A stretch of DNA of 46,619 bases from the NCBI GenBank assembly GCA_005880985.1, contig VBIQ01000021.1:1-46619 (forward strand). The letters run 5' to 3'. Both the position numbers and the translations under genes were made by a program. The notes beneath the pieces were generated by a model. It was given only the letters and a program-made list of their open reading frames with translations, searched no databases and was not told the origin of the DNA. Of this stretch, positions 17,039 to 25,134 are shown one piece after another. How positions within the stretch are numbered: position 1 is the first letter of the stretch; each line of letters opens with the position of its first letter. Source of the DNA: Chloroflexota bacterium (lineage in GTDB: Bacteria > Chloroflexota > Dormibacteria > Aeolococcales > Aeolococcaceae).

Positions 17039-19018
17039 TTGGGTGCATCGAGCCACGACGTAGCCGAGGTGTATCGCCCAACGCCGCCCTCGCTCGCCGA
17101 GGCCCAGACCTTCCACGATCTCGTCGACCTGTACCGGCGCCACGAGAGGCGGATCTTCCGCCTCTGCCGGGCCTACCTGATGAACTCCGCTGACGCCGAG
17201 GACGCCACCCAGGAGACCTTCATGCGGGCGGCCGGCCGCCTGGCGAGCCTGTCCGGGGATCCGGCTGCCTACCTGACCGTCATCGCCCGAAACGTCTGCT
17301 GCAACGAGATCCGCCGCCGCAAGTGCGGTGGGGCCGCCGCGCTCAAGCAGCCCCCGGACGTTCCGCTCGAGGTCGATGGAACCGTCGCCGCTCGGGCCGG
17401 GCTCGAGGCCGTCTGGGGAGCCCTCTCGACCAGCGAGCGCAAGCTCCTTTCCCACAGCTTCGCGGGCTTTTCCTACGGCGAGATCTCCGAGCTGACGGGC
17501 CGGTCAATCAAATCGGTCTCGGTCGGCCTGACTCGTGCCCGCCAAAAAGCGCGTAACCTCGCCGGTTCGCTCTCGTCCGTCATCCTGATCCCCGCCGGTC
17601 TGTGGCGTCGGCGCCGCCACGTCCTGCGCCGCATCACCCGCATCAACCAGGACGTCGCCCCCGTGGCCCAGGTCGCGGCCCAGCAGGCTGGACTCGCCTC
17701 CCCAATGCTGGCCACGCTCGTAGCGGCGGCCGCCTTGTCAGCCACCCCGGCGATCGTGCTTCCTTCGCATCACGTGCCAGCGCTTGGAGCGGCCACGGCC
17801 GCCGGTGGCACTGGCCATCTAGGCCCGATCCCGGTCCCCGATCCATCAAGCGTCTCGGGAGGACTCGCCTCCGACCCCACCGGACGGAGCCATTCTGGGT
17901 CCGGTTCGTTCTCGCCACAGAGTCCCTCCGACATCACTCCCCTGACACCGACGTCGCCCGCGGTCCAGTCCTCTCAGGATGCTGCCAATTGGACTCTCGT
18001 GCCGGGCCAGAACGCAAATCCGGCGGACACCAACTTCGCTTCTCTCACACCTTCGCCCACCTACGGCCGCGACCGTACCGTCTTCGCCTCGGGCACCCTC
18101 GCCAGCGCTTGTGGTCGTCCAACCTGCCCTGTCCTCTTCCGGAGCAACGACGGAGGCGCGAGCTGGCAGAAGGTACCGGCGAACGGCTTCGCGGGCGGTA
18201 CGGTCCTGCTCCCGCCCGCATATCCAGTTGATCCCACCATCTTCATCAGCGGTCCCGCCGGGCTGCAGCAGAGCGACGACCGAGGCCTGACGTTCCGCGT
18301 CGTGGTTCCGATCCCTGGGCCCATGACAATGGCGCCAGACTCAACGCCTGGAAACGCCAGAGTCGTCATCGGAGCCCAGCCGATTCTGGTGTACAGCGCC
18401 GGCACCGGTCAGGTCGCACCCGGTCCGCCGCTTCCCCCTGGGATAACGCCACCCGACGATATCGCGTATGCCGGGCCAAACACCCTCCTGGTCACTGCCG
18501 AACAGTTCGATCCCACTGCGTCTGGTCAGCAGGACGGCGTGGTACTCCGCTGTGACGGCGGGAGTACCTGCCAACCCATATTTGTTGCTCCCGGTGTCAT
18601 CGTGTGGAAGCTGGTCGTCTCCCCGACCTACCTCACCGATCGCACCGTCTTCGCATTCTCCGGCTCGCACATCGCCGTGTCTCGCGACGGTGCAAGCACG
18701 CTCACCGAGCTGGCCGGCATGTCCTTTGGTAACCTCAACACCTTGGTACTTGCGCCCAACTACGCGCAATCGCTTCGCTTGACCGTCGGCTCGCGGGTTG
18801 CGGACATCTCCGGCCACCAGCGACCGACCCTTATGAAGTCCGCAGATGGAGGCAAGACCTACGCGGCGCTTGCTGGTTCGGGGCTGACCGCCCCCATGTT
18901 GCTCAACGCGCTGGTACACCTCCCGGATGGCCGAATCCTGGCTGCTCTGGACGGGCCTCAAATCTTTGGGCTGCGCTGCTCAGCAGATGGAGGCGACACA
19001 TGGCTTGCAACGTGCTGA
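17039..19018 (+). CDS. ECF sigma factor fused through a membrane segment to an Asp-box propeller
   Basis: A 659-residue protein. It starts at TTG 17039, preceded by GGGGG; an in-frame stop at 16994 bars a much longer start, and GTG 17069 is the alternative. Residues ~24-95 are sigma region 2 (HDLVDLYRRHERRIFRLCRA, then DAEDATQETF and NEIRRRK). Residues ~123-175 are region 4 (STSERKLLSHSFAGFSYGEI and the HTH through SVGLTRARQKAR). A basic stretch (WRRRRHVLRRITR, ~189-201) precedes a membrane segment at ~222-242. A Pro/Ser/Gly linker follows, then an external Asp-box propeller from ~315 to the end (SNDGGASW, SDDRGLTF, SADGGKTY, SADGGDTW). This is the one-gene equivalent of the sigma/propeller pair at 3856-6079. 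An external ligand could directly gate a membrane-tethered sigma factor, or proteolysis could release it; both are inference. The next secreted-protein gene overlaps its end. Confidence 0.88.
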   Translation: MGASSHDVAEVYRPTPPSLAEAQTFHDLVDLYRRHERRIFRLCRAYLMNSADAEDATQETFMRAAGRLASLSGDPAAYLTVIARNVCCNEIRRRKCGGAAALKQPPDVPLEVDGTVAARAGLEAVWGALSTSERKLLSHSFAGFSYGEISELTGRSIKSVSVGLTRARQKARNLAGSLSSVILIPAGLWRRRRHVLRRITRINQDVAPVAQVAAQQAGLASPMLATLVAAAALSATPAIVLPSHHVPALGAATAAGGTGHLGPIPVPDPSSVSGGLASDPTGRSHSGSGSFSPQSPSDITPLTPTSPAVQSSQDAANWTLVPGQNANPADTNFASLTPSPTYGRDRTVFASGTLASACGRPTCPVLFRSNDGGASWQKVPANGFAGGTVLLPPAYPVDPTIFISGPAGLQQSDDRGLTFRVVVPIPGPMTMAPDSTPGNARVVIGAQPILVYSAGTGQVAPGPPLPPGITPPDDIAYAGPNTLLVTAEQFDPTASGQQDGVVLRCDGGSTCQPIFVAPGVIVWKLVVSPTYLTDRTVFAFSGSHIAVSRDGASTLTELAGMSFGNLNTLVLAPNYAQSLRLTVGSRVADISGHQRPTLMKSADGGKTYAALAGSGLTAPMLLNALVHLPDGRILAALDGPQIFGLRCSADGGDTWLATC

Positions 19019-19548
19019 GGCGTCGCGCTCATCAACGGATCTCCCGATTCGCACTGCCGATCCTCATTGCTCTGCTCGTTACCGGCGGCAGCACGGCACA
19101 GGCGACCTCGCCGCCTCCGCCAGTCCCGACTCTGCCGCTTCCACTTGCTGGGTCCTGCCTGGTCAGCGGCAGCGAAGCGTTCAGCCCTAATGTCACCCTG
19201 GTGCCGACCACCATCAACGTCACATCACTCAACGTTAGCGGCCCCTGCTACGACAACGTCTTCAAGAATTCCGTCACCGTGAGCATGAGCGGTGCGGCCG
19301 CCCTGCTGTCGTGCAGTACAGGAGACGGCACCGTCTCGGGGTCGGTTTCCTTCACCGTAAATCCGCCCAGTCAAGGGCCCAGCGCCTTCTACCTCGGTGG
19401 CCCCGACAGCACGACCCTGACCATCGTCGCTCCGCCGTTTCTCGCAGGCGCGGATCTCGCGTGGACAACTGGGGCGACGACGTGTCCGCTTTCCCCCGGC
19501 GCGGCCTCGACCGGGCTGCTGGGCACCTTCACCTACGTCTATCTGTGA
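19000..19548 (+). CDS. small secreted protein overlapping the sigma-propeller fusion
   Basis: A 182-residue protein from ATG 19000, which lies 19 bases inside the end of the fusion gene; GGAGG at 18989-18993 sits 6 bases before it, so translation is likely coupled. A basic N-terminus (CNVLRRRAHQRISR) and hydrophobic core (FALPILIALLVTGG) form a signal peptide with cleavage near AQA. The mature part begins with a Pro-rich stretch and continues with Thr/Ser/Val beta-rich sequence containing four cysteines (SCLV, PCYD, SCST, TCPL), a plausible pair of disulfides. It resembles the 6917 protein in character, not in readable sequence. A partner or ligand for the propeller is a reasonable guess from the overlap. 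Confidence 0.8.
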   Translation: MACNVLRRRAHQRISRFALPILIALLVTGGSTAQATSPPPPVPTLPLPLAGSCLVSGSEAFSPNVTLVPTTINVTSLNVSGPCYDNVFKNSVTVSMSGAAALLSCSTGDGTVSGSVSFTVNPPSQGPSAFYLGGPDSTTLTIVAPPFLAGADLAWTTGATTCPLSPGAASTGLLGTFTYVYL

Positions 19549-19648
19549 CGGCAACGGAAGGAGCAGACCCCAAGGCGCCTAAGCGTCAACACGAACCGCC
19601 AGGACCGCTAGACTCTACAAGTGTGCTCCGTACCCCTCGGGTCCTGAC

Positions 19649-20377
19649 ATGCGCGGCGCTCCAAAGATGACTCCCGCTCGCGAATCCGCTGCGCCCTCGC
19701 CCCGATCCAAGCGCGGTGATCGACCCTTGCCCGCCGTCCATTTGCCGGTGGTGCCGGCAAGGCCCGGCCGAACGCGCCGCAATCTCCCGGCCGATGAGTG
19801 GAAGCTCCGCATCATTCAGGCAACCCGCGTCCTGTTTTCGGAGCGCGGCTATGACGGGACGACCATGGAAGACATCGCGAAGCTGTCCGGCATCTCGCGG
19901 GCACGCCTCTACCGCCTCTACCCAGGCAGGCGCGAACTCTTCGAGGCCATCATCGCCCAGGACGCGAAGAATCTTGCCGGCGAGCTGCTCCTCGAGCTAG
20001 CCCAAGCCCAGGGCACGCCTGCCAAGGTCCGGGCGATGGTGACCGTCTTCTTCCGCTTCGTCGAGACGCGCCGTGAGCGCAACCGCGTCCTCTACAGCGA
20101 CCCCGGCAAAAGCGACCCCGCCCTCACCGAGCTGATGCGCACCGTTCGCAACGCGCTCGCCGACACCTTCGCCCAGGATCTCTTAGTCGCAGTCGCTCCC
20201 ACCACCATGGATCGGGACGAGCTCCGCCTCATGGCCCACGCCGTGATCGCCATGGCCGAAGGCGCCGCCACCGCATGGGTCAGCGGCCCCCACCTCGACA
20301 TGGATCGATCGGTGGAGATCGTCACGAACGTCGCCCTGCGCGCCCTCCACGACCGTCAGGTGAAGGACAGCGGGTAG
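19649..20377 (+). CDS. TetR/AcrR-family transcriptional regulator
   Basis: A 242-residue protein. An unusually long disordered N-terminus (~45 residues, Pro/Arg-rich) precedes the TetR DNA-binding domain: IIQATRVLFSERGYDGTTME, then IAKLSGISRARLYRLYPGRR and ELFEAI, about residues 53-100. The C-terminal ~140 residues are the variable helical ligand-binding and dimerisation domain. A later start at ATG 19667 (MTPARES) is possible. It lies about 100 bases after the secreted-protein gene on the same strand and 170 before another, so it may control either. No operator palindrome was convincingly identified. Confidence 0.9.
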   Translation: MRGAPKMTPARESAAPSPRSKRGDRPLPAVHLPVVPARPGRTRRNLPADEWKLRIIQATRVLFSERGYDGTTMEDIAKLSGISRARLYRLYPGRRELFEAIIAQDAKNLAGELLLELAQAQGTPAKVRAMVTVFFRFVETRRERNRVLYSDPGKSDPALTELMRTVRNALADTFAQDLLVAVAPTTMDRDELRLMAHAVIAMAEGAATAWVSGPHLDMDRSVEIVTNVALRALHDRQVKDSG

Positions 20378-20544
20378 TCCCCTGGCCACTCCCTTAACCG
20401 ATGGCTCCCTCCAGCCTGGCCGGGCTACCCGAGCCGCGAAGACCGTCTTCTCGCGCCGGCGCACCCGTAGTCATTCCTCCCTCCACACCGTGTTAACCAT
20501 CAGGGACCGGTTGTGGAGTCCCGAAGCCTCAAGGAGGGTGACAC

Positions 20545-21141
20545 ATGCCCTGGCGAACAAGATTTGGCGGCCTTCTCGGGATCGGCCTCGCAACCCTCGC
20601 CCTCGCCCTAGGACCGACGACGGCTCGCGCCGAAGGCCCATATCCCCCACCTGGGGACATTTTCATCATCTCAGGAGACGGTACCCTTAACCCTCCGGTC
20701 TCCCTCTCGCCGAGCAGCGGAACGTACAGTTTCACCACCACAGGGGCAGCAGACGACTTCTGTCTGTACTACTCCGACGGGGATATCCCCTCGAATTTCC
20801 TTCCCGAGCTGGGCTTCTGCAACCTCAGCTCATCCGGCACCTTCACAAATCAAGTCTGTGGTACTGGAACGGCCACTAGCTCGAATGCCACAACCGTAAC
20901 GACAACTGCCGTCGAGGGTGAAGGAGAGGGGACCGTCTCGAGTGTCGCCTACACCATGAGCTTCACCGCTGGCGTCGGCACTCTGACAGGAACTGCATTC
21001 GAGGGTCCAGACCCCGGCGAAGCAGCCGGGAACAACGTGACCCTCACTGGAACACTCACCCTCACCCCGACCGTCGGGAACTGCAGCACAGGCGTGACCG
21101 GCTTCCACCTGGCTGGCACTGTCGTCGCCACAGATCAGTAG
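20545..21141 (+). CDS. small secreted Thr/Ser-rich protein
   Basis: A 198-residue protein from ATG 20545 with a strong ribosome-binding site (AAGGAGGGTGA, 5 bases upstream). The signal peptide ends near ARA-EGP (residues ~28-31). The mature chain is Gly/Thr/Ser/Val-rich with four cysteines (DDFCLYY, GFCNLS, QVCGTG, GNCSTG) and repeated TGT motifs typical of an extracellular beta fold. Fourth protein of this general type in the window. A strong terminator follows at 21151, so it is probably a monocistronic, highly expressed gene. Function unknown. Confidence 0.82.
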   Translation: MPWRTRFGGLLGIGLATLALALGPTTARAEGPYPPPGDIFIISGDGTLNPPVSLSPSSGTYSFTTTGAADDFCLYYSDGDIPSNFLPELGFCNLSSSGTFTNQVCGTGTATSSNATTVTTTAVEGEGEGTVSSVAYTMSFTAGVGTLTGTAFEGPDPGEAAGNNVTLTGTLTLTPTVGNCSTGVTGFHLAGTVVATDQ

Positions 21142-21150
21142 GGATGACTC

Positions 21151-21180
21151 GAAGGGGGAGCGAAAGGTCGCTCCCCCTTC
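21151..21180 (+). terminator. perfect 13-bp hairpin terminator
   Basis: GAAGGGGGAGCGA at 21151-21163 pairs perfectly with 21168-21180 around an AAGG loop. It lies 9 bases after the stop of the secreted-protein gene. No T tract follows. Confidence 0.85.
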
Positions 21181-21240
21181 CCGCGTTACAGCCCGCACCT
21201 CATCCGCGCAACAAACTCGTCCACATGCAGGGGAGGGCCC

Positions 21241-21411
21241 ATGGCCAAGGTTGACGCGTATCACACCAACTCGCCCGAGTACCCGCCAACCCATCGCAAT
21301 GTCTACCACGACCACGACGACTGCAAATACGGCCGTGAGATCAAGCTCTGGCATCGAGTGCCAGGAACGGGAAACCGACCGCGTTGTGACGAGTGCATCG
21401 CGCTTGGCTGA
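21241..21411 (+). CDS. small Cys/His-rich protein (56 residues)
   Basis: ATG 21241 follows GGGGAGGG by 4 bases and opens a 56-residue frame. The C-terminal half has a lone cysteine (HDDCKYG) and then, after 20 residues, CDEC, with a conserved-looking GREIKLWHRVPGTGNRPRCD stretch between. This C...CxxC layout with nearby histidines (YHDHDDC) suggests a single zinc site. Small proteins with a similar signature recur in actinobacterial genomes, often as lone ORFs. No membrane segment. It is read with confidence because of the ribosome-binding site and the motif, despite its size. Confidence 0.65.
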   Translation: MAKVDAYHTNSPEYPPTHRNVYHDHDDCKYGREIKLWHRVPGTGNRPRCDECIALG

Positions 21412-21504
21412 AGAAACCCCACCCGAGCGGCTCGCGGCACGCGTGCCACGTTCCCCGACGCTTTCCTCGAACCCGCCCTTGCAACGGCTCGAAAGGAGCT
21501 GACC

Positions 21505-22164
21505 GTGGATTGGGTGGCGATCTGGACCGGCGTCGGAGCCGTGTGCACGGGCATCACTATGTTGGCGATTGTTGTCGGCGGATTCCTCGCCTACCGCCAG
21601 CTGCGCGAGACCGGTCGCAGTAGCAAACTTCAGGGTGCAAGCGTTCTCCTCAGCTCGACCGATCAGGGGGATCTCCGTCCCGTCCGACGTCTCCTGTACG
21701 CGACGGGCCTGCAGGAGGATCTCGACAGGGCGCTGGAGCCCCGCGACGGTTCAGACTTCCGGCCCAAGCTGGACAAGGTTCTGAAGGACTACTCCGAGGC
21801 GAGCGCCGTCGTTCTCCACGATCAGCTTCATGGGTATGTCGCCTCCTTGGAAACGGTCGCCATGTTTGTGCTGTATGGCCTTGCACCTTACGACATGATG
21901 ACGGGATACTTCGGCCGCATCGTCCTTCACCACTGGCCACTGTTGGAGACGTACCGGGAACGGGTGCGTGCGGATTATGGCTACAAGGAATTCCTACAGC
22001 ATCTTGAGCACTGGCACGGCATCCTCGAGAACCCTCAACACGCCCTCGGCGCACGCGGGCGATTCGCCACGCGGAGCATCAACCGAGGCATACGGAAGGC
22101 GCGGCTCAAGGCAGTTCGTCAGATCCAGGCGGGATTGCTGAGAAACACACAGCAGCCGATATAG
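21505..22164 (+). CDS. single-pass membrane protein, unknown (DUF4760-like)
   Basis: A 219-residue protein from GTG 21505 after AAAGGAG. One membrane segment at about residues 8-30 (TGVGAVCTGITMLAIVVGGF) is followed by a cytoplasmic helical domain that begins with a YRQLRETGRSSKL coiled segment. The layout (short outside N-terminus, one anchor, then about 180 helical residues with aromatic-rich blocks such as LYGLAPYDMMTGYFG and HHWPLLETYRERVRADYG) resembles the DUF4760-type family often found near accessory genes. That is a resemblance in layout only. Function unknown. Confidence 0.75.
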   Translation: MDWVAIWTGVGAVCTGITMLAIVVGGFLAYRQLRETGRSSKLQGASVLLSSTDQGDLRPVRRLLYATGLQEDLDRALEPRDGSDFRPKLDKVLKDYSEASAVVLHDQLHGYVASLETVAMFVLYGLAPYDMMTGYFGRIVLHHWPLLETYRERVRADYGYKEFLQHLEHWHGILENPQHALGARGRFATRSINRGIRKARLKAVRQIQAGLLRNTQQPI

Positions 22165-22201
22165 GTTCCAGTGGACTACAAGCCGCGCGCCTGTGAGGCG
22201 G

Positions 22202-22582
22202 TCAGCCGTGCGAGTGTCGATGCGGTTGCTCAGAGTGTGACTTGTTGCGCCCGCGTGCCGCGGATGCAATCCTTCGGGGCACAGGTGGAGCGCCATGGTT
22301 GCTATAGACTCGTTGCACCCGCTCGATCTCTGCGTTCAGTTCGGGGTTCAATGAAAACCACTCGCCATCAACTCGGTAGACGTCCAACTTGCGGTGATAC
22401 TCGTGCTCACTCTCCCGTGGCTCTCCGACGGCGACGGCTAACAATTCGAGGCGTCCGACATTCCCAGTTCGGAACCTGCGGAGGCGCTCCGTTGGCCGTC
22501 CCCACCCAATCTTGATACAGTCACGCCCGTCAAACAGGAAGTATACGCCCGCCTTTTTCTGCCAGTCGAGGTGTGCTGCCAC
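22202..22582 (-). CDS. T5orf172/GIY-YIG-like domain protein
   Basis: A 126-residue protein if GTG 22582 is used (preceded by AGAGGGGACGG on minus); the frame is open to 22726, but the extra 48 residues look non-coding. The core reads GVYFLFDGRDCIKIGWGRPT, then RLRRFRTGN, LELLAVAVGEPRESEHEYHR and GEWFSLNPEL. This is the T5orf172/MUG113 branch of the GIY-YIG superfamily: strand with Y..F, KIG, the Arg helix, and the E..H/WF end. Such proteins are probably nucleases or DNA-binding proteins and are frequent in phage-derived and accessory DNA. Convergent with the 21505 gene. Confidence 0.75.
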   Translation of the reverse strand: MAAHLDWQKKAGVYFLFDGRDCIKIGWGRPTERLRRFRTGNVGRLELLAVAVGEPRESEHEYHRKLDVYRVDGEWFSLNPELNAEIERVQRVYSNHGAPPVPRRIASAARGRNKSHSEQPHRHSHG

Positions 22583-22883
22583 CGTCCGTCCCCTCTTCGC
22601 TTGTGGAAGGAAGAATGCAGCGGCCGTGCGAATTATGAGACAACCACTTGGGCCCGACGGACATTCGTCTCGGAGTTTGTTGCCCCATGCCCTTCCGGTC
22701 CACCCAGGGCCGGTAGCCGCGGGCATATGGATTCTCCTTCCGTTAGCGGGCGAACGCCAAGGTGACCTCGCCTGTCCCCAGCCCCGCTAGCATGGGCGGC
22801 GAGAGTTCAGGGGCCCGTATCCGCCGACGAAGAACCTTGCTACACTACGAACACCTGTTCGCCTGGACTCCGACCGAGACGTG

Positions 22884-23793
22884 ATGGCAACACGCAACCA
22901 CGCCGCGCTCCTCGCCCTCGCTGACGCCACCCCTCACGACTGGCACAAGTTGGCTGCCCTGGTGGAGGAGGCAGGCAGCACCGAGCGTCTCCTCCGACGG
23001 GAGTGGTCAGGCTTCGAGACATACGACGTCGACGAGGTCGAACGTCTCGTGGATCGCACCGATCCCGAGGCCATCCCCCGCTACGAATCCACGCTGGAGC
23101 GACTTGCCGAGCAGGGCATCCGCATGACCTCGGTCCTGGACGATGACTACCCCATCAATCTGCGCTACATCCACAACCGGCCGCCGTTCCTCTTCATCCG
23201 GGGCGACCTGACCGCGCAGGACAACCGGGCAGTGGCCGTCGTGGGAACACGGACCCCGTCCCCAATAGGCGTGGACCACACACATCGGCTAGCGACCGAG
23301 CTTGCTCGCCACCACGTGACTGTCCTGTCCGGCCTGGCCCGCGGCATCGACACTGCGGCGCACCAGGGAGCCCTTTCCGCCGGCGGGCGGACGGTCGCGG
23401 TAATGGGGACGGGCATCAGCGCCCCGATCTACCCGCCAGAGAACAGGCCGCTGGCGGAGCAGATCGTCGAGCACGGCGCTCCTGGTCTCACAGTTCCGAC
23501 CAGATGCGCATCCGTCAAAGTTCTCATTCCCACTTCGCAACGTTGTCATGAGCGGAATGGCGGTGGGCACCGTCGTCGTCGAAGCCGGTTCGACCAGCGG
23601 AGCCAAGATGCAGGCCCGCTTCGCGCTCGAGCACGGCAAGCGCCTCTTCCTGATGGAATCGCTCGTCGCCGCGCAGGCGTGGGCCGCCAGATATGCCGAG
23701 CATCCGGCCACCACCGTCGTCCGCTCCGTCGACGACATCCTGGAGGTTCTCGTGAGCCTCGCGGCGCCTCCGAAGCAGCTGACCTTCGCCTGA
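22884..23793 (+). pseudogene. dprA: DNA-processing protein DprA, frameshifted
   Basis: DprA delivers single-stranded DNA to RecA during natural transformation. From ATG 22884 (GTG 22881 also possible) the first ~200 codons give a DprA helical N-terminus and the Rossmann core: AVAVVGTRTPSPIG, VLSGLARGIDTAAHQGALSA, TVAVMGTGI and YPPENRPLAEQIVEHGA. Near 23481-23483 one extra base shifts the frame. The continuation (ALVSQFRPDAHPSKFSFPLR, NVVMSGMAVG, VVVEAGSTSGAKMQARFALE, HGKRLF) is complete in the next frame and stops at 23793. Removing one base of the CC at that site restores a full ~300-residue protein. The unshifted frame runs on to 23879 as nonsense. The ComF-like gene 6 bases downstream is also interrupted. 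Confidence 0.85.
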
Positions 23794-23799
23794 CCGTTC

Positions 23800-24525
23800 G
23801 TGGCAACGCCCGAGGAGATCACGGATCCCCTCGTCTCCACCTACTTACCCGTTCCACCCGTCGGTCCCGGCGTCTGTGACGTCTGCCACACTTAGCCGGG
23901 CGTCGACTTCTCGCGTTGCTACAGCTGCCACCTCACCGTGCAGCATCTCTCACATCCAGTCACCCGAGTGGTTCCCATCTCGCTCTGCGAGCGCAATGGC
24001 CAGCTGCATCACGTACTGCGAAAGTACAAGGACTCACCCAACTGGCAGGTCCGCGCACAACTGAGCGTTCAGGTTGCTGCCCTGATGGCCCGCTTCCTCG
24101 CCACCCATCGCAGCTGCATCCAGAGGGCAGCCAGCGGAACCTGGGAGGCGCTCACCGTCGTGCCATCGTCGCAACAAGGCACCGGGCCCCATCCCCTTGA
24201 GCACGCGCTGTCCCTGATTTCCGGCTGGGATGAGATCCTCGTGACCACGCTGCGCCCGGGCGCAGCGCAACTCGGCCATCAGCAGGCCGATGACCATGGG
24301 TATGAGATCGTTGTCGGTGTGGCAGGCCGCTCGTACCTTCTCCTCGATGACACCTTCACCACCGGCGCCCGCCTGCAGAGCGCTGCTTCCGCTCTCCGGC
24401 TGGCGGGCGCGCATGTTGTCGCGGCCGTCGTCATCGGCCGCTTTGTCAATCCCGAATACTGCGCAGAGTTGCTTCAGACAGCCAAGACAGATAGGTACGA
24501 CTTCGCCCCATGTTGCCTCGAGTAG
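23800..24525 (+). pseudogene. ComF-like phosphoribosyltransferase with in-frame TAG
   Basis: The reading frame from GTG 23800 encodes a ComF-type zinc ribbon, CDVCHT then PGVDFSRCYSCH, but codon 23893-23895 between the two CxxC halves is TAG. After it the same frame continues uninterrupted to 24525 (195 codons from GTG 23938) with the PRPP-binding loop LLLDDTFTTGARLQSAASAL and an upstream YKDSPNW segment. A single change (for example TGG to TAG) would explain the stop; tryptophan is plausible at that site. Translation from GTG 23938 would make a protein lacking the zinc ribbon. ComF proteins assist DNA uptake, which fits the adjacent dprA. Family sequences vary, so the exact ancestral codon is inference. 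Confidence 0.75.
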
Positions 24526-24526
24526 G

Positions 24527-25129
24527 TTATGCGGTCGCCGAACATGTCCAGGTCATTCGGCCGGCAAGTGAACCACCGCGCCAAGGCAGGCCGATCGGCC
24601 CGACGTCAGAGAAGACAAGATTCCCCGAGCCATCGGGCGCAATGCTCATCCGAGCCACGGACTCCGGCCTTGTGGCATACAACTGGCTTGCCATACCACC
24701 GGAATAGTCCAGCACGCTCACCTCCAGGCTCCCATCATGAGCGACGTTGAGGACGGTCCCCTTGCCGCTCTCGGCGCTCACCTCCACGTGCACGATGACC
24801 TTCATCGACTCACCGCTATCGACCTCGACCGTGGGAAGGCCCAGCGTCTTGGCACCTCCCGCCTCACTCATCGGCCAGGTGCAGCCCCCCGGCGACACCA
24901 TCTCGGCCCCAAACGCCCCACCATCAACCCGTGCTGCGCCACTGACCGTCAGTGAACCGACGAAGGTCAGCCGCGTCAGAGACGGCGCTGGCAGCGTGCT
25001 GGGGCTTATCGATGCATCGCGTTGATGCAACAGGTCGGTCGGCACCGCCGGAAGCGCACAACCGGTCGTGGCCGTCATCAGCACCACCACCGGAACGAAG
25101 CACACGGTCCCCGGCGATGGCCTCTCCAA
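24527..25129 (-). CDS. lipoprotein sharing a domain with the neighbouring lipoprotein
   Basis: A 200-residue protein starting at TTG 25129. The N-terminus is a lipoprotein signal (hydrophobic run VCFVPVVVLMTATTGC; lipid cysteine ~24). The mature domain ends in GRMTWTCSATA and contains LTFVGSLTVSGAARVDGGAF, GDSGNL-like turns and AAxTWxC-type cysteines. It parallels the first ~180 mature residues of the protein at 25135-26487 (LHFQGHVDIRGGVLVDAPF, DGSGLLSYTG, GHLSWTC). The two genes are 5 bases apart, so this is a tandem duplicate in one operon. Cell-surface beta domain, function unknown. The TTG start is the weakest part; a GTG ~38 bases downstream is also possible. Confidence 0.72.
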   Translation of the reverse strand: MERPSPGTVCFVPVVVLMTATTGCALPAVPTDLLHQRDASISPSTLPAPSLTRLTFVGSLTVSGAARVDGGAFGAEMVSPGGCTWPMSEAGGAKTLGLPTVEVDSGESMKVIVHVEVSAESGKGTVLNVAHDGSLEVSVLDYSGGMASQLYATRPESVARMSIAPDGSGNLVFSDVGPIGLPWRGGSLAGRMTWTCSATA

Positions 25130-25134
25130 GGCTC

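Noticed and set aside
20480..20520. Possible TetR operator between the TetR gene and the next secreted-protein gene
   Set aside because: The arms CCACACCG and CGGTTGTGG match only with an inserted base and a long spacer; too weak to call.
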